Source: Burkholderiaceae bacterium (GTDB lineage Bacteria > Pseudomonadota > Gammaproteobacteria > Burkholderiales > Burkholderiaceae_D). Taken from it: DNA of 53,747 nucleotides. A program made the translations under genes and the position numbers. Shown in pieces: positions 42,178 to 51,678 of this stretch. Every line of letters begins with the position of its first letter. Position 1 is the first letter of the stretch. Location: the NCBI GenBank assembly GCA_019751755.1, contig JAIENA010000313.1:1-53747 (forward strand), given 5' to 3'. A model generated the notes under the pieces. It worked only from the letters and a program-made list of their open reading frames with translations, did not search any database and had not been told where the DNA came from.

Positions 42178-42441
42178 TCAACTGTGACCGCTATCGGGTG
42201 CACTGCTGATCAGCGTGGCGCCGCAACTGGTCCGGTGACCGTCAAAGGCCACCGGAATCCCGTCGACCAACACGTTGGGATCGCCCTCGACAATCACGCA
42301 GGTGCCGTGGCCGGGCATGGGACAACTGCACTGGTCACCCTTGCGTGCCACGGCCACGCCCAGCACGGTGCTGCGCGGCGCAGCCGTCATGACTTTGCCG
42401 CCGTGGCTGGTGGGATCGTTCAACCGAATCACGTTGCGCAT
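42178..42441 (-). CDS. PAAR-domain spike tip protein
   Basis: The 87-residue protein is a single PAAR domain: VIRLNDPTSHGGKVMTA, VAVARKGDQCSCPMPGHGTCVIVEGDPNVLVDGIPVAFDGH minus overlap, and RTSCGATLIS, with Cys and His residues positioned to hold Zn. PAAR proteins sharpen the VgrG spike of type VI secretion and carry effectors. It is the last gene of the leftward T6SS block, 12 bp after the Tla3-like gene, with a purine-rich Shine-Dalgarno. Confidence 0.93.
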   Translation of the reverse strand: MRNVIRLNDPTSHGGKVMTAAPRSTVLGVAVARKGDQCSCPMPGHGTCVIVEGDPNVLVDGIPVAFDGHRTSCGATLISSAPDSGHS

Positions 42442-42453
42442 ATCTTTCTCTCG

Positions 42454-43797
42454 TCAGTAGGAATATCCCTGGCTGTGATCCGGCATGTCGTGCCGCAAGC
42501 CCCACCACATCAGGTAGGCGTTGCCCTCGCCCCGTGCGCGAAACCACGGGTTGTCATGGTCGATGGGGCGCACTTTGGCGGGTGGTTGAATCAGCACGGC
42601 GACGGGGCGGTCCCGGTCGGTGGTCCCGGCCACCAGCACCTGTTTGCCCAGATGGTTGGCATAGCCGATGCCGAGCGCCACGTTGGTCAAGGAGGTGCCG
42701 GCGCCCATGTCGCCCAGCAGCGCCGGGGTATTGAAGGTTTGCTTGAGGAAGTCGAACTCGGGAATCTCCGTGGTCAGGGTTTGCGCCAGATTGCCGATGC
42801 GGTCCGACGAATCCGGGTGCGTGTTGTGGGCGTCGTGGATCACGTAGCCAATGTCGGTGTCGCGTTTGCCCGCGTTGGCGGCGGCCTCAATCAGCGTTGC
42901 CTGCCAGGCCTGCACCGCGCGCGATGGCAAGCCTTTTGCCGCTTCGAATTCGATGGGGGCGCGCGAGGCGGGGTAGCCGATCCAGGCCAGCGCATGACGT
43001 TCTGTCTTGAAGTGGGGGCCGGCCAATACCAGCAGCACCATGTTTTCGTTGAGCTGGTCTTCCTTGGGCGGGTAGCTGGGGGTGTCGCCGCCCATGACCC
43101 AGACGGTTTCGGTCGGGTGGGCTTGCAGGTAATCGAGCGCGGCGGTCAGGGACGTGAAGCCGGCGTTGTGGCCGCCGGCGGTGACGTTGACATCGGGCGG
43201 CGTGTCGCGGGTCCAGAGGGTGGGGGATTTGTGGTTGCCGATATCGAAGTAATAGGTGATGGTGTCTCTTAATTGCTTGCCTGCTTCGACGGCATCAAGA
43301 CTGCCTTTGGGAACAGCGTATTCGACATGGATGCCGGCCAGTTCCCGCCATGTTGTCTTGTCATCAAGGCCGTGAACATTGTAAAAATACCGGGATGTCG
43401 AGAAGTAATTGGACATCATGAAGCGGACAGTCTTCTTGACGTATTGCCGATGGTATTCCTTGAAGGGGCGGGTGCCTTCCTTCCCATCCGCCAGCGAGGA
43501 AATGACCTGAAGTTTGGTGAAAGATTTTGGCTCCTTCCTGACCATGTCATCATTTTTGTTTGGCGATACCAGTCCGAGGGTCCACAGCAATTGCCATTCC
43601 GTCGGATAATCGCGTCGCTGCAGGGGATTGAGCCATTGCAGGCCGACCACCTGGGCCATGAAGGGTGTTGGCGCTTCCTGGGGAGGTATCGCTTTTATGG
43701 AAGTTTCCATCCTTGCGGCGGGGCCGCTGGCGCAGGATGAAAGCAATGCAACCGAGAGCACAGCGGTGATCGCTGGCAAGATGAGTAAGCGGGCCAT
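42454..43797 (-). CDS. Tla3-like T6SS lipase adaptor (DUF2875)
   Basis: The body matches the DUF2875/Tla3 family: MAQVVGLQWLNPLQRRDYPTEWQLLWTLGLV, GGHNAGFTSLTAALDYLQAHPTETVWVMGG, TFNTPALLGDMGAGTSLTNVALGIGYANHLGKQVLVAGTT and a C-terminal WWGLRHD. In Pseudomonas aeruginosa, Tla3 helps load the Tle3 phospholipase onto its VgrG. From 43797, preceded by CCGGAGAAATC, the protein starts with a lipoprotein signal (MARLLILPAITAVLSVALLSSCASG minus overlap). From the alternative ATG at 43935, which overlaps the tle3 stop, 46 more residues add another membrane helix. Which start is used is open. Confidence 0.8.
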   Translation of the reverse strand: MARLLILPAITAVLSVALLSSCASGPAARMETSIKAIPPQEAPTPFMAQVVGLQWLNPLQRRDYPTEWQLLWTLGLVSPNKNDDMVRKEPKSFTKLQVISSLADGKEGTRPFKEYHRQYVKKTVRFMMSNYFSTSRYFYNVHGLDDKTTWRELAGIHVEYAVPKGSLDAVEAGKQLRDTITYYFDIGNHKSPTLWTRDTPPDVNVTAGGHNAGFTSLTAALDYLQAHPTETVWVMGGDTPSYPPKEDQLNENMVLLVLAGPHFKTERHALAWIGYPASRAPIEFEAAKGLPSRAVQAWQATLIEAAANAGKRDTDIGYVIHDAHNTHPDSSDRIGNLAQTLTTEIPEFDFLKQTFNTPALLGDMGAGTSLTNVALGIGYANHLGKQVLVAGTTDRDRPVAVLIQPPAKVRPIDHDNPWFRARGEGNAYLMWWGLRHDMPDHSQGYSY

Positions 43798-43931
43798 GAT
43801 TTCTCCGGGTGTTGGAAATACACCTGATAAGGCGAATTTGAAATCCGTGAACCAGACTCCCAGCGCTGCGCACAGCAGGAAAGTCATTGCACCCCATCCG
43901 TAGCGGCGGGCGCGTGTGGCAATCAAAAAAG

Positions 43932-46085
43932 TCATGGACGGTCATCCTCTTCTGAGCGTTTGATTGGAGCAGGGTGCTCTCTTTTGTCAGCAATAGCCTC
44001 GGGCATCGAACCGCCGTGCTTCGCTGAACGAGCCCATTCATAGACTGAATCGCCTTTCATTTTTCCTTTGTCGAAGTATTCAAAATATTCGCAGAATGGT
44101 GTAAACGCCTCCTCCAAATATCGCCAATCGGCCGCAATCCTGAGCTGGCGCAGGTCCGTCGCCGAAATCAAACAGTGCCCCACCGCGACGTCATACGCCA
44201 GCGCGTCCTGCGCATGCTGGTCGTTTGTCATGATGGTCGAGTGGTCGGTGGCGTTGGCGTCGACGTTGTCGGCCAGATAGCTTGCGATCTTTTCGTTGCG
44301 CCATGCGATGTATTGATCGTCGGCTCGGCCTAGGTCATCTTCGTTTTCGACCTTGGCGCCAGGCTTCACGAGTTTTTCACGCCGGGCCTGCATGCGCAGG
44401 CGCGCATGGTCTTCATAGAGCAGCGACGATTGCGTATCGTTATTGCCCAGCGCCGCATCCGTGGCGGCATCGGCATCCTTGGGTAACGGATGGTTGGCGG
44501 CATAGGGGCCGCCGGCCGGATTGTTCTTGTCGCGCGACTGTCCCGGCGGGTCATACTTTTCATCGAATGGCTTGATGTTGCCAAAGCGCAGCGACTGTGG
44601 CATGAAAGGGCGCGGCAGGTCGGGCGCATCCAGTGGGATGTGCCAATCGTCGGGAGGCAAGCCGTTGATGCGCTTGTCGAACAGGTAGGTTGAGAACAGC
44701 ATGATGGGCGCCATGCCGATGGTCAGTACGCTGGCCACGAAGCCGCGGTTGGCATCCAGTCCTTTCTTAATGGAATACTTCACAGAAGGGGATGGCGGCA
44801 CCCAGTAGGCATCACTGCCCGGCTTGGGCGAACCATGGTGGTTGTGCCAGTAGTGATACTTGCCTCGAATGCCAACGTTGAAACCCTGGGCAAACACGCG
44901 CTGGCAAAACACGCCGGCGCCATGGGTTTCCTTGATTTCCGCCTCGTTCAGGCCGCGCCAGCCGATACCCTGCACCGCCTCCGAACCGATCACCTGGTCG
45001 TGCGGACAGCAATACAAGGTTACCCGGCCAAGAGTTGAACCGGTGGCGCCATAACCAAAGCGCGCACGGTCGGTGGCGCAGGTATAGCCATGGGCTTGGT
45101 TTGCCGTGTAGTCGTCGACTTGCGCATCGCCGGTTGGCGCGCACGCCGGCTTGCGGATGATGTCGAAGAAGGCGCGCAGGGTTTGCAATCGGGCGTCTCT
45201 GGTTTGGCGGCCGGTGCCGCCCTGGCGGTCCTTCAGTTTTCCTTGGGTCCAGTCTTCGGCCAGGTTGGCCTTGGCGACGCTATACGGCGGATTGCACAAC
45301 ACGTAACTGTCGGCCACGCAGCGCCCGACTTTGCCCTTTGCATCGTTGACGGAAGGGAGTCGCTCGCCCAGGAATGCGGCCGCCATGCCGATCATGTTGC
45401 CTTGGCTGTGGCAGACCATGGTGATGGGCACATCGGCCTGCAGCTTGCGGATCGCCTCCACCAGCCGCGCCAGGCGCAGCGCGGCGAGGACGAAGTAAGG
45501 GCGGGGCGGGCAGGAATACACGGGACGGTTGTTGGTGGGATTCAAGTGCTGCACCTGCATCCATAACAGCAACTGGTCGGACATGCCTTCACTCCACAGA
45601 TCCGGAAGCGAAGTGCAACCGTTGGCGAACGGGCCGCCGCCCCAGTAATCGTGTTCGTTGAGATAAATGCCGGCGCCGTATTTCTGCAATTCCTCGCCGC
45701 TGGCCTTGTAGCCCCAGCGAAAACGGATGACGGGCGAGTAGTGTTTGGTGCTGGCGATGAACGACTTGCTGTTCACATTGGGGTGGACGTAACCATCGTC
45801 AGTTAATTCCGCCCCATACGAAACTGGCGTCAACTGCCCGCTCTCGGGCCCGTGCCAAGCCAGATGCTCGTTCTCTCGCTTCATGCGCTGGTTCAGGCCC
45901 GCGCACAGGCCCTTTTCGGACGCGTCAAACCATTCGCCATCCGAATTGACGCCATGCACGAAGATCACGATGCCGGGCATTTTCATTTGCAGCGGCACGT
46001 CCACGATGCTGTGATTGATGTGCGTGAAGGTTATGATTTCGGCCAGCGAACAGGTATGTGTAGTATCTGCGGCAAGGGGTTTCAT
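43932..46085 (-). CDS. Type VI lipase effector, Tle3-like phospholipase
   Basis: The ATG at 46085 (MKPLAADTTHTCSLAEIITF) has GGAG at a normal distance, and the longer open frame would run into vgrG. The 717-residue protein has an alpha/beta-hydrolase start (GIVIFVHGVNSDGEWFDASEKGLC) and a nucleophile elbow CHSQGN with Ser near residue 227. It also shows LYCCPHDQVIGSEAVQGIGWRG, typical of the Tle3/DUF3274 family. Such effectors hydrolyse phospholipids of rival cells. It lies between vgrG and the Tla3-like gene, the known arrangement for this family. No separate immunity gene is seen. Confidence 0.85.
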   Translation of the reverse strand: MKPLAADTTHTCSLAEIITFTHINHSIVDVPLQMKMPGIVIFVHGVNSDGEWFDASEKGLCAGLNQRMKRENEHLAWHGPESGQLTPVSYGAELTDDGYVHPNVNSKSFIASTKHYSPVIRFRWGYKASGEELQKYGAGIYLNEHDYWGGGPFANGCTSLPDLWSEGMSDQLLLWMQVQHLNPTNNRPVYSCPPRPYFVLAALRLARLVEAIRKLQADVPITMVCHSQGNMIGMAAAFLGERLPSVNDAKGKVGRCVADSYVLCNPPYSVAKANLAEDWTQGKLKDRQGGTGRQTRDARLQTLRAFFDIIRKPACAPTGDAQVDDYTANQAHGYTCATDRARFGYGATGSTLGRVTLYCCPHDQVIGSEAVQGIGWRGLNEAEIKETHGAGVFCQRVFAQGFNVGIRGKYHYWHNHHGSPKPGSDAYWVPPSPSVKYSIKKGLDANRGFVASVLTIGMAPIMLFSTYLFDKRINGLPPDDWHIPLDAPDLPRPFMPQSLRFGNIKPFDEKYDPPGQSRDKNNPAGGPYAANHPLPKDADAATDAALGNNDTQSSLLYEDHARLRMQARREKLVKPGAKVENEDDLGRADDQYIAWRNEKIASYLADNVDANATDHSTIMTNDQHAQDALAYDVAVGHCLISATDLRQLRIAADWRYLEEAFTPFCEYFEYFDKGKMKGDSVYEWARSAKHGGSMPEAIADKREHPAPIKRSEEDDRP

Positions 46086-46123
46086 GGATGATGTCTCCGG
46101 CGTGTTGAGATCCGCATTGGTCG

Positions 46124-48892
46124 TCAAGGCTGCTTGGGCAAAAAAATGGCCTTGAACTGTTCCAGCCACTTGGCGCCAACCTTCGGGCTGACGCCATCGC
46201 CGCCCGTGGCGCTGGATACAGCATCGCCGCCTTCGCGCTCGATACGCACGTCCAAGTCGCCAACCGGTTCGCTATCGGTGGCGCGCACCAGACGTACCGC
46301 ACGACCAAAATCCCCTTCGCCGAATGCCGGCAACTGCGCCTGTTCGCTGGCCGGCCCATTCCAGTGATGTCCGTCGGTGTTGATGTTGATCGCCCCCGGT
46401 CCGCCGATTTCAGGCCCATCGCCCTTGAGCCGGATATAGGCGCCCGCTGTGTTGATCAGTGAAATTTCCTCGGCCATGATGATCAGGCGGCCATGGGCGG
46501 AAATCCGCAGATCCTTACCTGAGTCGATTTCCATGTCGTCATGCTGGCTTTGCATCAGCAGCTTGCCGCGGTGGGCGATGGCGCGCAGTCCGTCCTTTTG
46601 CGCGAACAGGCCGATGCCTTGCGCGGCGTTGAGGTTCACATGGGCGCCTGCGTACAATTGCAGGTGCTTGCGCGCCACCGTATCGATATTGGTGGCGGCA
46701 TAACTGACGATGGCCTGCGACGACGCGAAGCTGATGCCATCTGGCGCCGTGACCCCGACCATGGCGCCGCCCTGTTGTTCCCAGCGTTGCGCCGCCTCCT
46801 GCAAGGCTTGCTGCGGCTGGTCGTCCGACGCCAGGCCTTGTTGGGATGCCGCGTGCTGGCCGAGCGCGCGGAATAGTTGCAGGCATTCTTCCATCAGGGC
46901 CAGATATGCGGAGCGGTCCAGCTGTTTGTCGCCGTCTCGCAGGCGTTCCCAGGCCGACAGCAACACGCCCTTGCCAGCGCGTAGCGCCATCTGCTCGTCG
47001 GTACACAGTTCGGCGCCTGCGCCGCGTTGTTCCCCTGCGCCGTGGTTGCGTGGCGCGCACAGCCAACCCAGATTGAGTTCGCTGCGGCCATGGTCGCTGG
47101 CCAGTTGGGCGCTGATCTGGCCCGGGGTGTCGTCCAGCCGCAGTTGATTGGCGCGCTGGCCACGGATTTCGCGGCTTTTGATGCCGGACAGGTAGCGGTT
47201 ATCGGGCAAACCATCATGGCCGAAGCAGGGCGGATGGTTGGCGCCGTTGTACAACTGGCCGATGATGACTGGTTTGTCCGGATCGCCGCCGAGGAAGTCG
47301 ATCAGCACTTCGGTCCCGGCACGCGGCAGTGACAAGGCGCCGAACGGCGCGCCGTTGCCGCTGTCGCTGCCAGCCCAGTTGCTGGCCACCCGCACCCAGG
47401 CGGAATCGGCATCGGTGCCGGAGGCGCCCGCGCCTTGTGCGTGCGCATGGTCTTGCTCGCGTGTGCCGCCGAAGCGCACCCGTACCCGGCCCAGTGCGTC
47501 GCACAGCACTTCCTCGCCTTTCGGTCCGGTCACCACCGCACTTTGCAGTGGCGGGTGTGGCTGGTCGGTACGCGCATCATACGCCGGCACAAATGGAATA
47601 TCGCGCCGCACACAAGTCAGGCGCACCATGACGCGCAGGCCGCCTGCGTCAAACCAGTTGCGGCTTGCCAAGTCATGCGCGTCGGCACCGGGCAGCCACA
47701 GACTGCGCGCGAACAAGCGTTGAACCCGGGCGTCAAAGGTCTTGGGCAGGTTGTTTTGCACGGTGATGCGTTGCGACAGGATGATGAATTCGCGCTCGTG
47801 CTCCGGATGCGTGTCGAGGTCGGGATGGCCTGCGAGGCTGAAGTATTCTCCCGCATTGCAATCGCGCACGTTGCATTCGGCGTGATAGCACTTGGCCTCG
47901 AAGTCCGAGCGCGCCATGCTTTGCCAGGCCAAGGCGCGCAAGTCCTGGTGGTTGTCGCGCACATGGGGCGATTCGGTCAGGTAGCGTTCCAGTCCGGCGG
48001 CCATTTGGTTGCCTTTGCCACCCTGGTCCGCCTGGCTGGTGGCGCTGACGGTCATGAAGCCGGCGCCGCGCGGATTGTCATAATCCCAGCTGTGGTGCGA
48101 CGATCGCCCGGGCCGCAGGCTGCGCACGCCGCACCATCCGGTGATGGTGTCGCGCTGCTCGGTGGCGCTGGCGCGCTGGAAGCGTATCGTGCCCGCGCTG
48201 CTTGGCGGCAGGCGGCGCGCATCATGGAACAGCACCATGGTGTGCCGGGGTGTTGCCGGCGCCTGGCCGCTCCCTGCCGTGACGCCGGCACGGAAGGTCC
48301 AGCCGATACCGCGCCGCCGCAGCAGGCGGCGGATAAAGGCGCCGGTGCTTTCATTGCATTGGATGATTTGCTTGCGCGCCGGGTACTGGCGCTGGGCCAG
48401 TGCGGCATCGGTGTCGATATCAAACGCGATGGCCAGCGCAGGGTTGGCCTGGCGCACCTCGGAGAGCACGGTACGGACCACGTCGAGTTCATTTTTGTTG
48501 AGGAAAACGCGGGTCGTCACGTCGAGGTCGAGCAGGGCCAGCGCATCGTTCACCACCAACTGGTAGGCCGCCAGTCCGCCATCGCTTTCGCCCTGGGAGG
48601 CTGCCGTCACAATGCCGCAAATGCTGCGCAAATTGCCGCGATCCGTGACGATTTGCAGTTCCGCCGCGACACCGATCAGTGTTTTCAGGGGAAGGTGCGC
48701 GTCGAGCGACAGGCAATCGATCCGCAGCGTGACGCCGTCGCAAATTGCTTGCTCGCCGTCGACATATTGCGGCAACAGGACGTCGTCCCTGACGCCGCCT
48801 TCCAGTCCCAATTGCAGGCGCAGCGGACGGTTGGCGGCGGTCAGGCTCTGGACAATAGCGTGTGTTTCGTCATATTGGTCTCGCTCGGCCAT
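46124..48892 (-). CDS. vgrG: Type VI secretion tip protein VgrG
   Basis: The 922-residue protein has the gp27-like N-terminal half (LRLQLGLEGGVRDDVLLPQYVDGEQAI and IQCNESTGAFIRRLLRRRGIGWTF), the gp5-like OB region (VTGPKGEEVLCDALGRVRVRF, then GAPFGALSLPRAGTEVLIDFLGGDPDKPVIIGQLYNG), a DUF2345-type beta-helix needle and an extra C-terminal 90 residues or so. Those may hold a transthyretin-like or effector-docking domain (DSEPVGDLDVRIEREGGD). It forms the spike trimer. AAAGGAG precedes the ATG, and tssG lies 12 bp upstream. Confidence 0.95.
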   Translation of the reverse strand: MAERDQYDETHAIVQSLTAANRPLRLQLGLEGGVRDDVLLPQYVDGEQAICDGVTLRIDCLSLDAHLPLKTLIGVAAELQIVTDRGNLRSICGIVTAASQGESDGGLAAYQLVVNDALALLDLDVTTRVFLNKNELDVVRTVLSEVRQANPALAIAFDIDTDAALAQRQYPARKQIIQCNESTGAFIRRLLRRRGIGWTFRAGVTAGSGQAPATPRHTMVLFHDARRLPPSSAGTIRFQRASATEQRDTITGWCGVRSLRPGRSSHHSWDYDNPRGAGFMTVSATSQADQGGKGNQMAAGLERYLTESPHVRDNHQDLRALAWQSMARSDFEAKCYHAECNVRDCNAGEYFSLAGHPDLDTHPEHEREFIILSQRITVQNNLPKTFDARVQRLFARSLWLPGADAHDLASRNWFDAGGLRVMVRLTCVRRDIPFVPAYDARTDQPHPPLQSAVVTGPKGEEVLCDALGRVRVRFGGTREQDHAHAQGAGASGTDADSAWVRVASNWAGSDSGNGAPFGALSLPRAGTEVLIDFLGGDPDKPVIIGQLYNGANHPPCFGHDGLPDNRYLSGIKSREIRGQRANQLRLDDTPGQISAQLASDHGRSELNLGWLCAPRNHGAGEQRGAGAELCTDEQMALRAGKGVLLSAWERLRDGDKQLDRSAYLALMEECLQLFRALGQHAASQQGLASDDQPQQALQEAAQRWEQQGGAMVGVTAPDGISFASSQAIVSYAATNIDTVARKHLQLYAGAHVNLNAAQGIGLFAQKDGLRAIAHRGKLLMQSQHDDMEIDSGKDLRISAHGRLIIMAEEISLINTAGAYIRLKGDGPEIGGPGAININTDGHHWNGPASEQAQLPAFGEGDFGRAVRLVRATDSEPVGDLDVRIEREGGDAVSSATGGDGVSPKVGAKWLEQFKAIFLPKQP

Positions 48893-48903
48893 GCGGCTCT
48901 CCT

Positions 48904-49887
48904 TTAAAATCTGAGCTCGTAACGCGTTCCGGTGTGGTCGTCTTTTGTTGGCCGGCTGATCAGCACCGAGCCGTACCCTAGCCTGGTTTTGTCACCGAGG
49001 ACGATGGGCCGTACGTCTTGCGCGCGCAGGATCGGATGGACGATGACGCGCGTGCCAAGCGGCATGAACAGCGCCAGCATGGCCTTCATGGCGATGGCGC
49101 AATCGCCCTCGGGCAGGAAACGGTCGAAGTCGGCGCGCGACAAGGGACCGATCCACAGCCGCGTCAGATCACGGCGCCAGTAGCGGCTGCCCAGTATCAT
49201 GTTTTCTCCCAGGACCAGACGGCGACCCAGGCAGCAGCGCTCGGCCTCGGGAATGTTCTCCCAGCCGCCCACCAATGTCTCAACCCGGAACGGCACGCCA
49301 AAGTACTCGCTTAGCACTTGGCCGATCACGGCGCCGGAGGCGGGACGCTGCCGGATCAGCGCGGCATAGTGCGCGATGGCTTCCGCCGCGACGCCAGCTG
49401 GCGTCTGTGCAGCGCCGGCCGGTACTGCGCCGGCCAACGCCAACTGGAGGGGCAGCAGTGCCTGGCCACCGCGTGCCTCTAGCCGGTATTCAATCCTTCC
49501 CTGTTGCCATGCGCGGTAAAACAGCGTCAGCGAGCGGTGCGAAAAAATATCGAAAAAAGCACGCCCGCTGCCGTCGCTTGGTAGTTGCTCCGCGATGGCG
49601 TCGGTGTAACCGTAAGGCAGGACGCCGCATATACCCAGATAGCCCATGAACGCCGGCGTGATGCGCAACTGGCCGCCTTGCAGCCGCCATGCCGCGATAT
49701 CGCTGGCGGGAAAACTCAGCGTCACGCTGTGCTGAAAGCGCAGCATGCCTTCCAGTGTGCGCTGTGGGTGCCGCAGCCGCAGCCACTGCTCTGTCACCCG
49801 CAGCGCCTGGAAGAATTCGAAACGCTGCGGTTGCTGGAATAAGCGCTTGATTACAGCAGGGGTACCGTGCCATTGCGTGGTGGGCAT
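48904..49887 (-). CDS. tssG: Type VI secretion baseplate subunit TssG
   Basis: The ATG at 49887 (MPTTQWHGTPAVIKRLFQQPQRFEFFQALRVTEQWLR) gives 327 residues, the normal TssG (ImpH/VasB) size; longer in-frame starts run back into tssF. It contains RFQHSVTLSFPASDI and FMGYLGICGVLPYGYTDAIAEQ, typical of the family. TssG sits with TssE, TssF and TssK in the baseplate wedge. Its start overlaps the tssF stop by 37 bp. Confidence 0.93.
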   Translation of the reverse strand: MPTTQWHGTPAVIKRLFQQPQRFEFFQALRVTEQWLRLRHPQRTLEGMLRFQHSVTLSFPASDIAAWRLQGGQLRITPAFMGYLGICGVLPYGYTDAIAEQLPSDGSGRAFFDIFSHRSLTLFYRAWQQGRIEYRLEARGGQALLPLQLALAGAVPAGAAQTPAGVAAEAIAHYAALIRQRPASGAVIGQVLSEYFGVPFRVETLVGGWENIPEAERCCLGRRLVLGENMILGSRYWRRDLTRLWIGPLSRADFDRFLPEGDCAIAMKAMLALFMPLGTRVIVHPILRAQDVRPIVLGDKTRLGYGSVLISRPTKDDHTGTRYELRF

Positions 49888-51674
49888 CGCAGTAATTCCT
49901 TTCCAGTGGCGTGCGACAGGATGGTCAATTGCGAAAAGCTGGTGACGTGCACTTGCAGTCCGAAAAAGTGGTCCAGCATCTGGGCAAACAGGTGCAAGCT
50001 GCCACCGGCAAAGGCATCCTCGTCGAGCGTGAGGCGCACTTCGACGCCATGCAGCAAGGCTTTTTGCCAGCCGTCGTACACCCAGGCTCGCGCGGCCTGA
50101 TGGTCGAGCGCAGTAATGCCGGCGATCTGGCGTTGTGACGCGGGCGATTGCTGCAAGTCGTATAGCGCCAGTATTTCGCGCAGGCCGCTGGCGCCTTGCT
50201 GCAACAGTGCGCCCTGGCTGAGCGACAGGTGCGAGATCAGCCGCCATTGTTCGCCACTGTTGAAGCGGCATGGCGGCGCCGGCTGGCCCAATAACTGCAG
50301 GCGCAACATGCTCATGCCGGCATCCGCCGTGATGTTGCTCTGCGGCCCATGGCGCAGACGGCATGGCAAATCACCGTTGGTACACAGCAGATTGATCGAC
50401 ATGCTGGCGTCGGCCATGGCGAGCGGTTCCTGCCGGGTGTCGACAAAGGCGATACGCATGGCCAGTTGCGGCCGGGTGAGCGCCATCACCGGGTCACGCC
50501 GCAGCAGGTAGTACCTGCCGCGTCCGGCGCCGTCGTCACCGTGGCGCAGGGAATAAAAGGGCCGGAATTCGGCCAACTGGCCGGCGCCCTGGTCGGTGCG
50601 CAGGGCCGTGACACTGGTCACACTGTGGATGTCGCAGAACTGGCCGGGATCGGCGCCTGGCAGCAATGGATAGTCGACCGCACTGTGGCGCCATTCGATC
50701 GGTTGGGCGGCCAGCGGGAACAGGTTGACCACCGGTGTGCAGCCCAGTACCAGATGCCGCGCTGAGAGCGTCGCCAGGCTGCGCGCGGCGGACGACGTGG
50801 CGCTGATGCCGGACAGTCCGATATGCAGGGTCACTGTACGGCAGCCTTCCGGTAAATGGTTCACCAGCGCGGGCCAGTCGATATCAACGAAGTTGAATTT
50901 GTCAGGAAAGGTGAAATATTCCGTCAGCAGGCGCAATGCCGGGTGCGACACTGCCATGCCTGGCACCAGTGCTTCGTGCTCGGCAAAGCCGGCCGGCCGC
51001 AATGGGGTTTGCGGCAATGCGATGTGGCGCCCGTCCGGCAATTCAATATGGGCACCCACTGCGTGCATCAGCAGCGCGTCGCGCAAGGCGGCGCACAACG
51101 ATGGCTCGGCATCGATCAATACCCGTAATGCGGGCAGCGCCAATTGTTCCATGTGGGTGCGTTCCGACGCGCCGGCGATGACGATGCTGATGGCGGCGGT
51201 CGCCGCCGGCGTCCTGCCTGCTGCGGTTGGCCCATGACAGTACGGCGTGAAGCTGGCGTCGGCCAGCACCACCGGCGCCAGCAGGACATCCCAGGCACTG
51301 CGAAAGCGGCATGTTTGTCCGTCGTCCGTGGTGGCGCTCATCATCGTGCCGGCGGCCAGCGTATGGACCGTATCGCCGGCCGCCATATTGCGGGCGCAGA
51401 CCATGGCGGCGGAGGGGAATGGCTGCACGTAATGGGGGTAATTGACGCTCAGCAGTGCTTCCGTCAATTTACTGTCGTTGTCATCGATCAGAGAGGCGAT
51501 ACGTGCATTGGACAGCGCGCTGGCCTGGATGAAGCGCGCGATATGGGGATCGTCACCGGCGCCGCCGACCAAGCCCAGTTGATGCGCCTGGGCTGGAAAG
51601 GTGGCCGCGAATTCCTTGCAAAAACCGTGCAGGGTGCCCAGTTCGCGTTCGTAGTAGGCGCGCAGTTTTTTCAT
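49851..51674 (-). CDS. tssF: Type VI secretion baseplate subunit TssF
   Basis: The 607-residue protein matches TssF (ImpG/VasA) from end to end: KKLRAYYERELGTLHGFCKEFAATFPAQAHQLG, then DDPHIARFIQASALSNARIASLIDDNDSKLTEALLSVNYPHYVQPFPS. RSAWDVLLAPV and the C-terminal GSLHLFAQMLDHFFGLQVHVTSFSQL are also present. TssF is the largest wedge component of the baseplate. It begins 4 bp after tssE and overlaps tssG, so the three are translated together. Confidence 0.95.
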   Translation of the reverse strand: MKKLRAYYERELGTLHGFCKEFAATFPAQAHQLGLVGGAGDDPHIARFIQASALSNARIASLIDDNDSKLTEALLSVNYPHYVQPFPSAAMVCARNMAAGDTVHTLAAGTMMSATTDDGQTCRFRSAWDVLLAPVVLADASFTPYCHGPTAAGRTPAATAAISIVIAGASERTHMEQLALPALRVLIDAEPSLCAALRDALLMHAVGAHIELPDGRHIALPQTPLRPAGFAEHEALVPGMAVSHPALRLLTEYFTFPDKFNFVDIDWPALVNHLPEGCRTVTLHIGLSGISATSSAARSLATLSARHLVLGCTPVVNLFPLAAQPIEWRHSAVDYPLLPGADPGQFCDIHSVTSVTALRTDQGAGQLAEFRPFYSLRHGDDGAGRGRYYLLRRDPVMALTRPQLAMRIAFVDTRQEPLAMADASMSINLLCTNGDLPCRLRHGPQSNITADAGMSMLRLQLLGQPAPPCRFNSGEQWRLISHLSLSQGALLQQGASGLREILALYDLQQSPASQRQIAGITALDHQAARAWVYDGWQKALLHGVEVRLTLDEDAFAGGSLHLFAQMLDHFFGLQVHVTSFSQLTILSHATGKELLRCPPRNGTVPLL

Positions 51675-51678
51675 GGTG

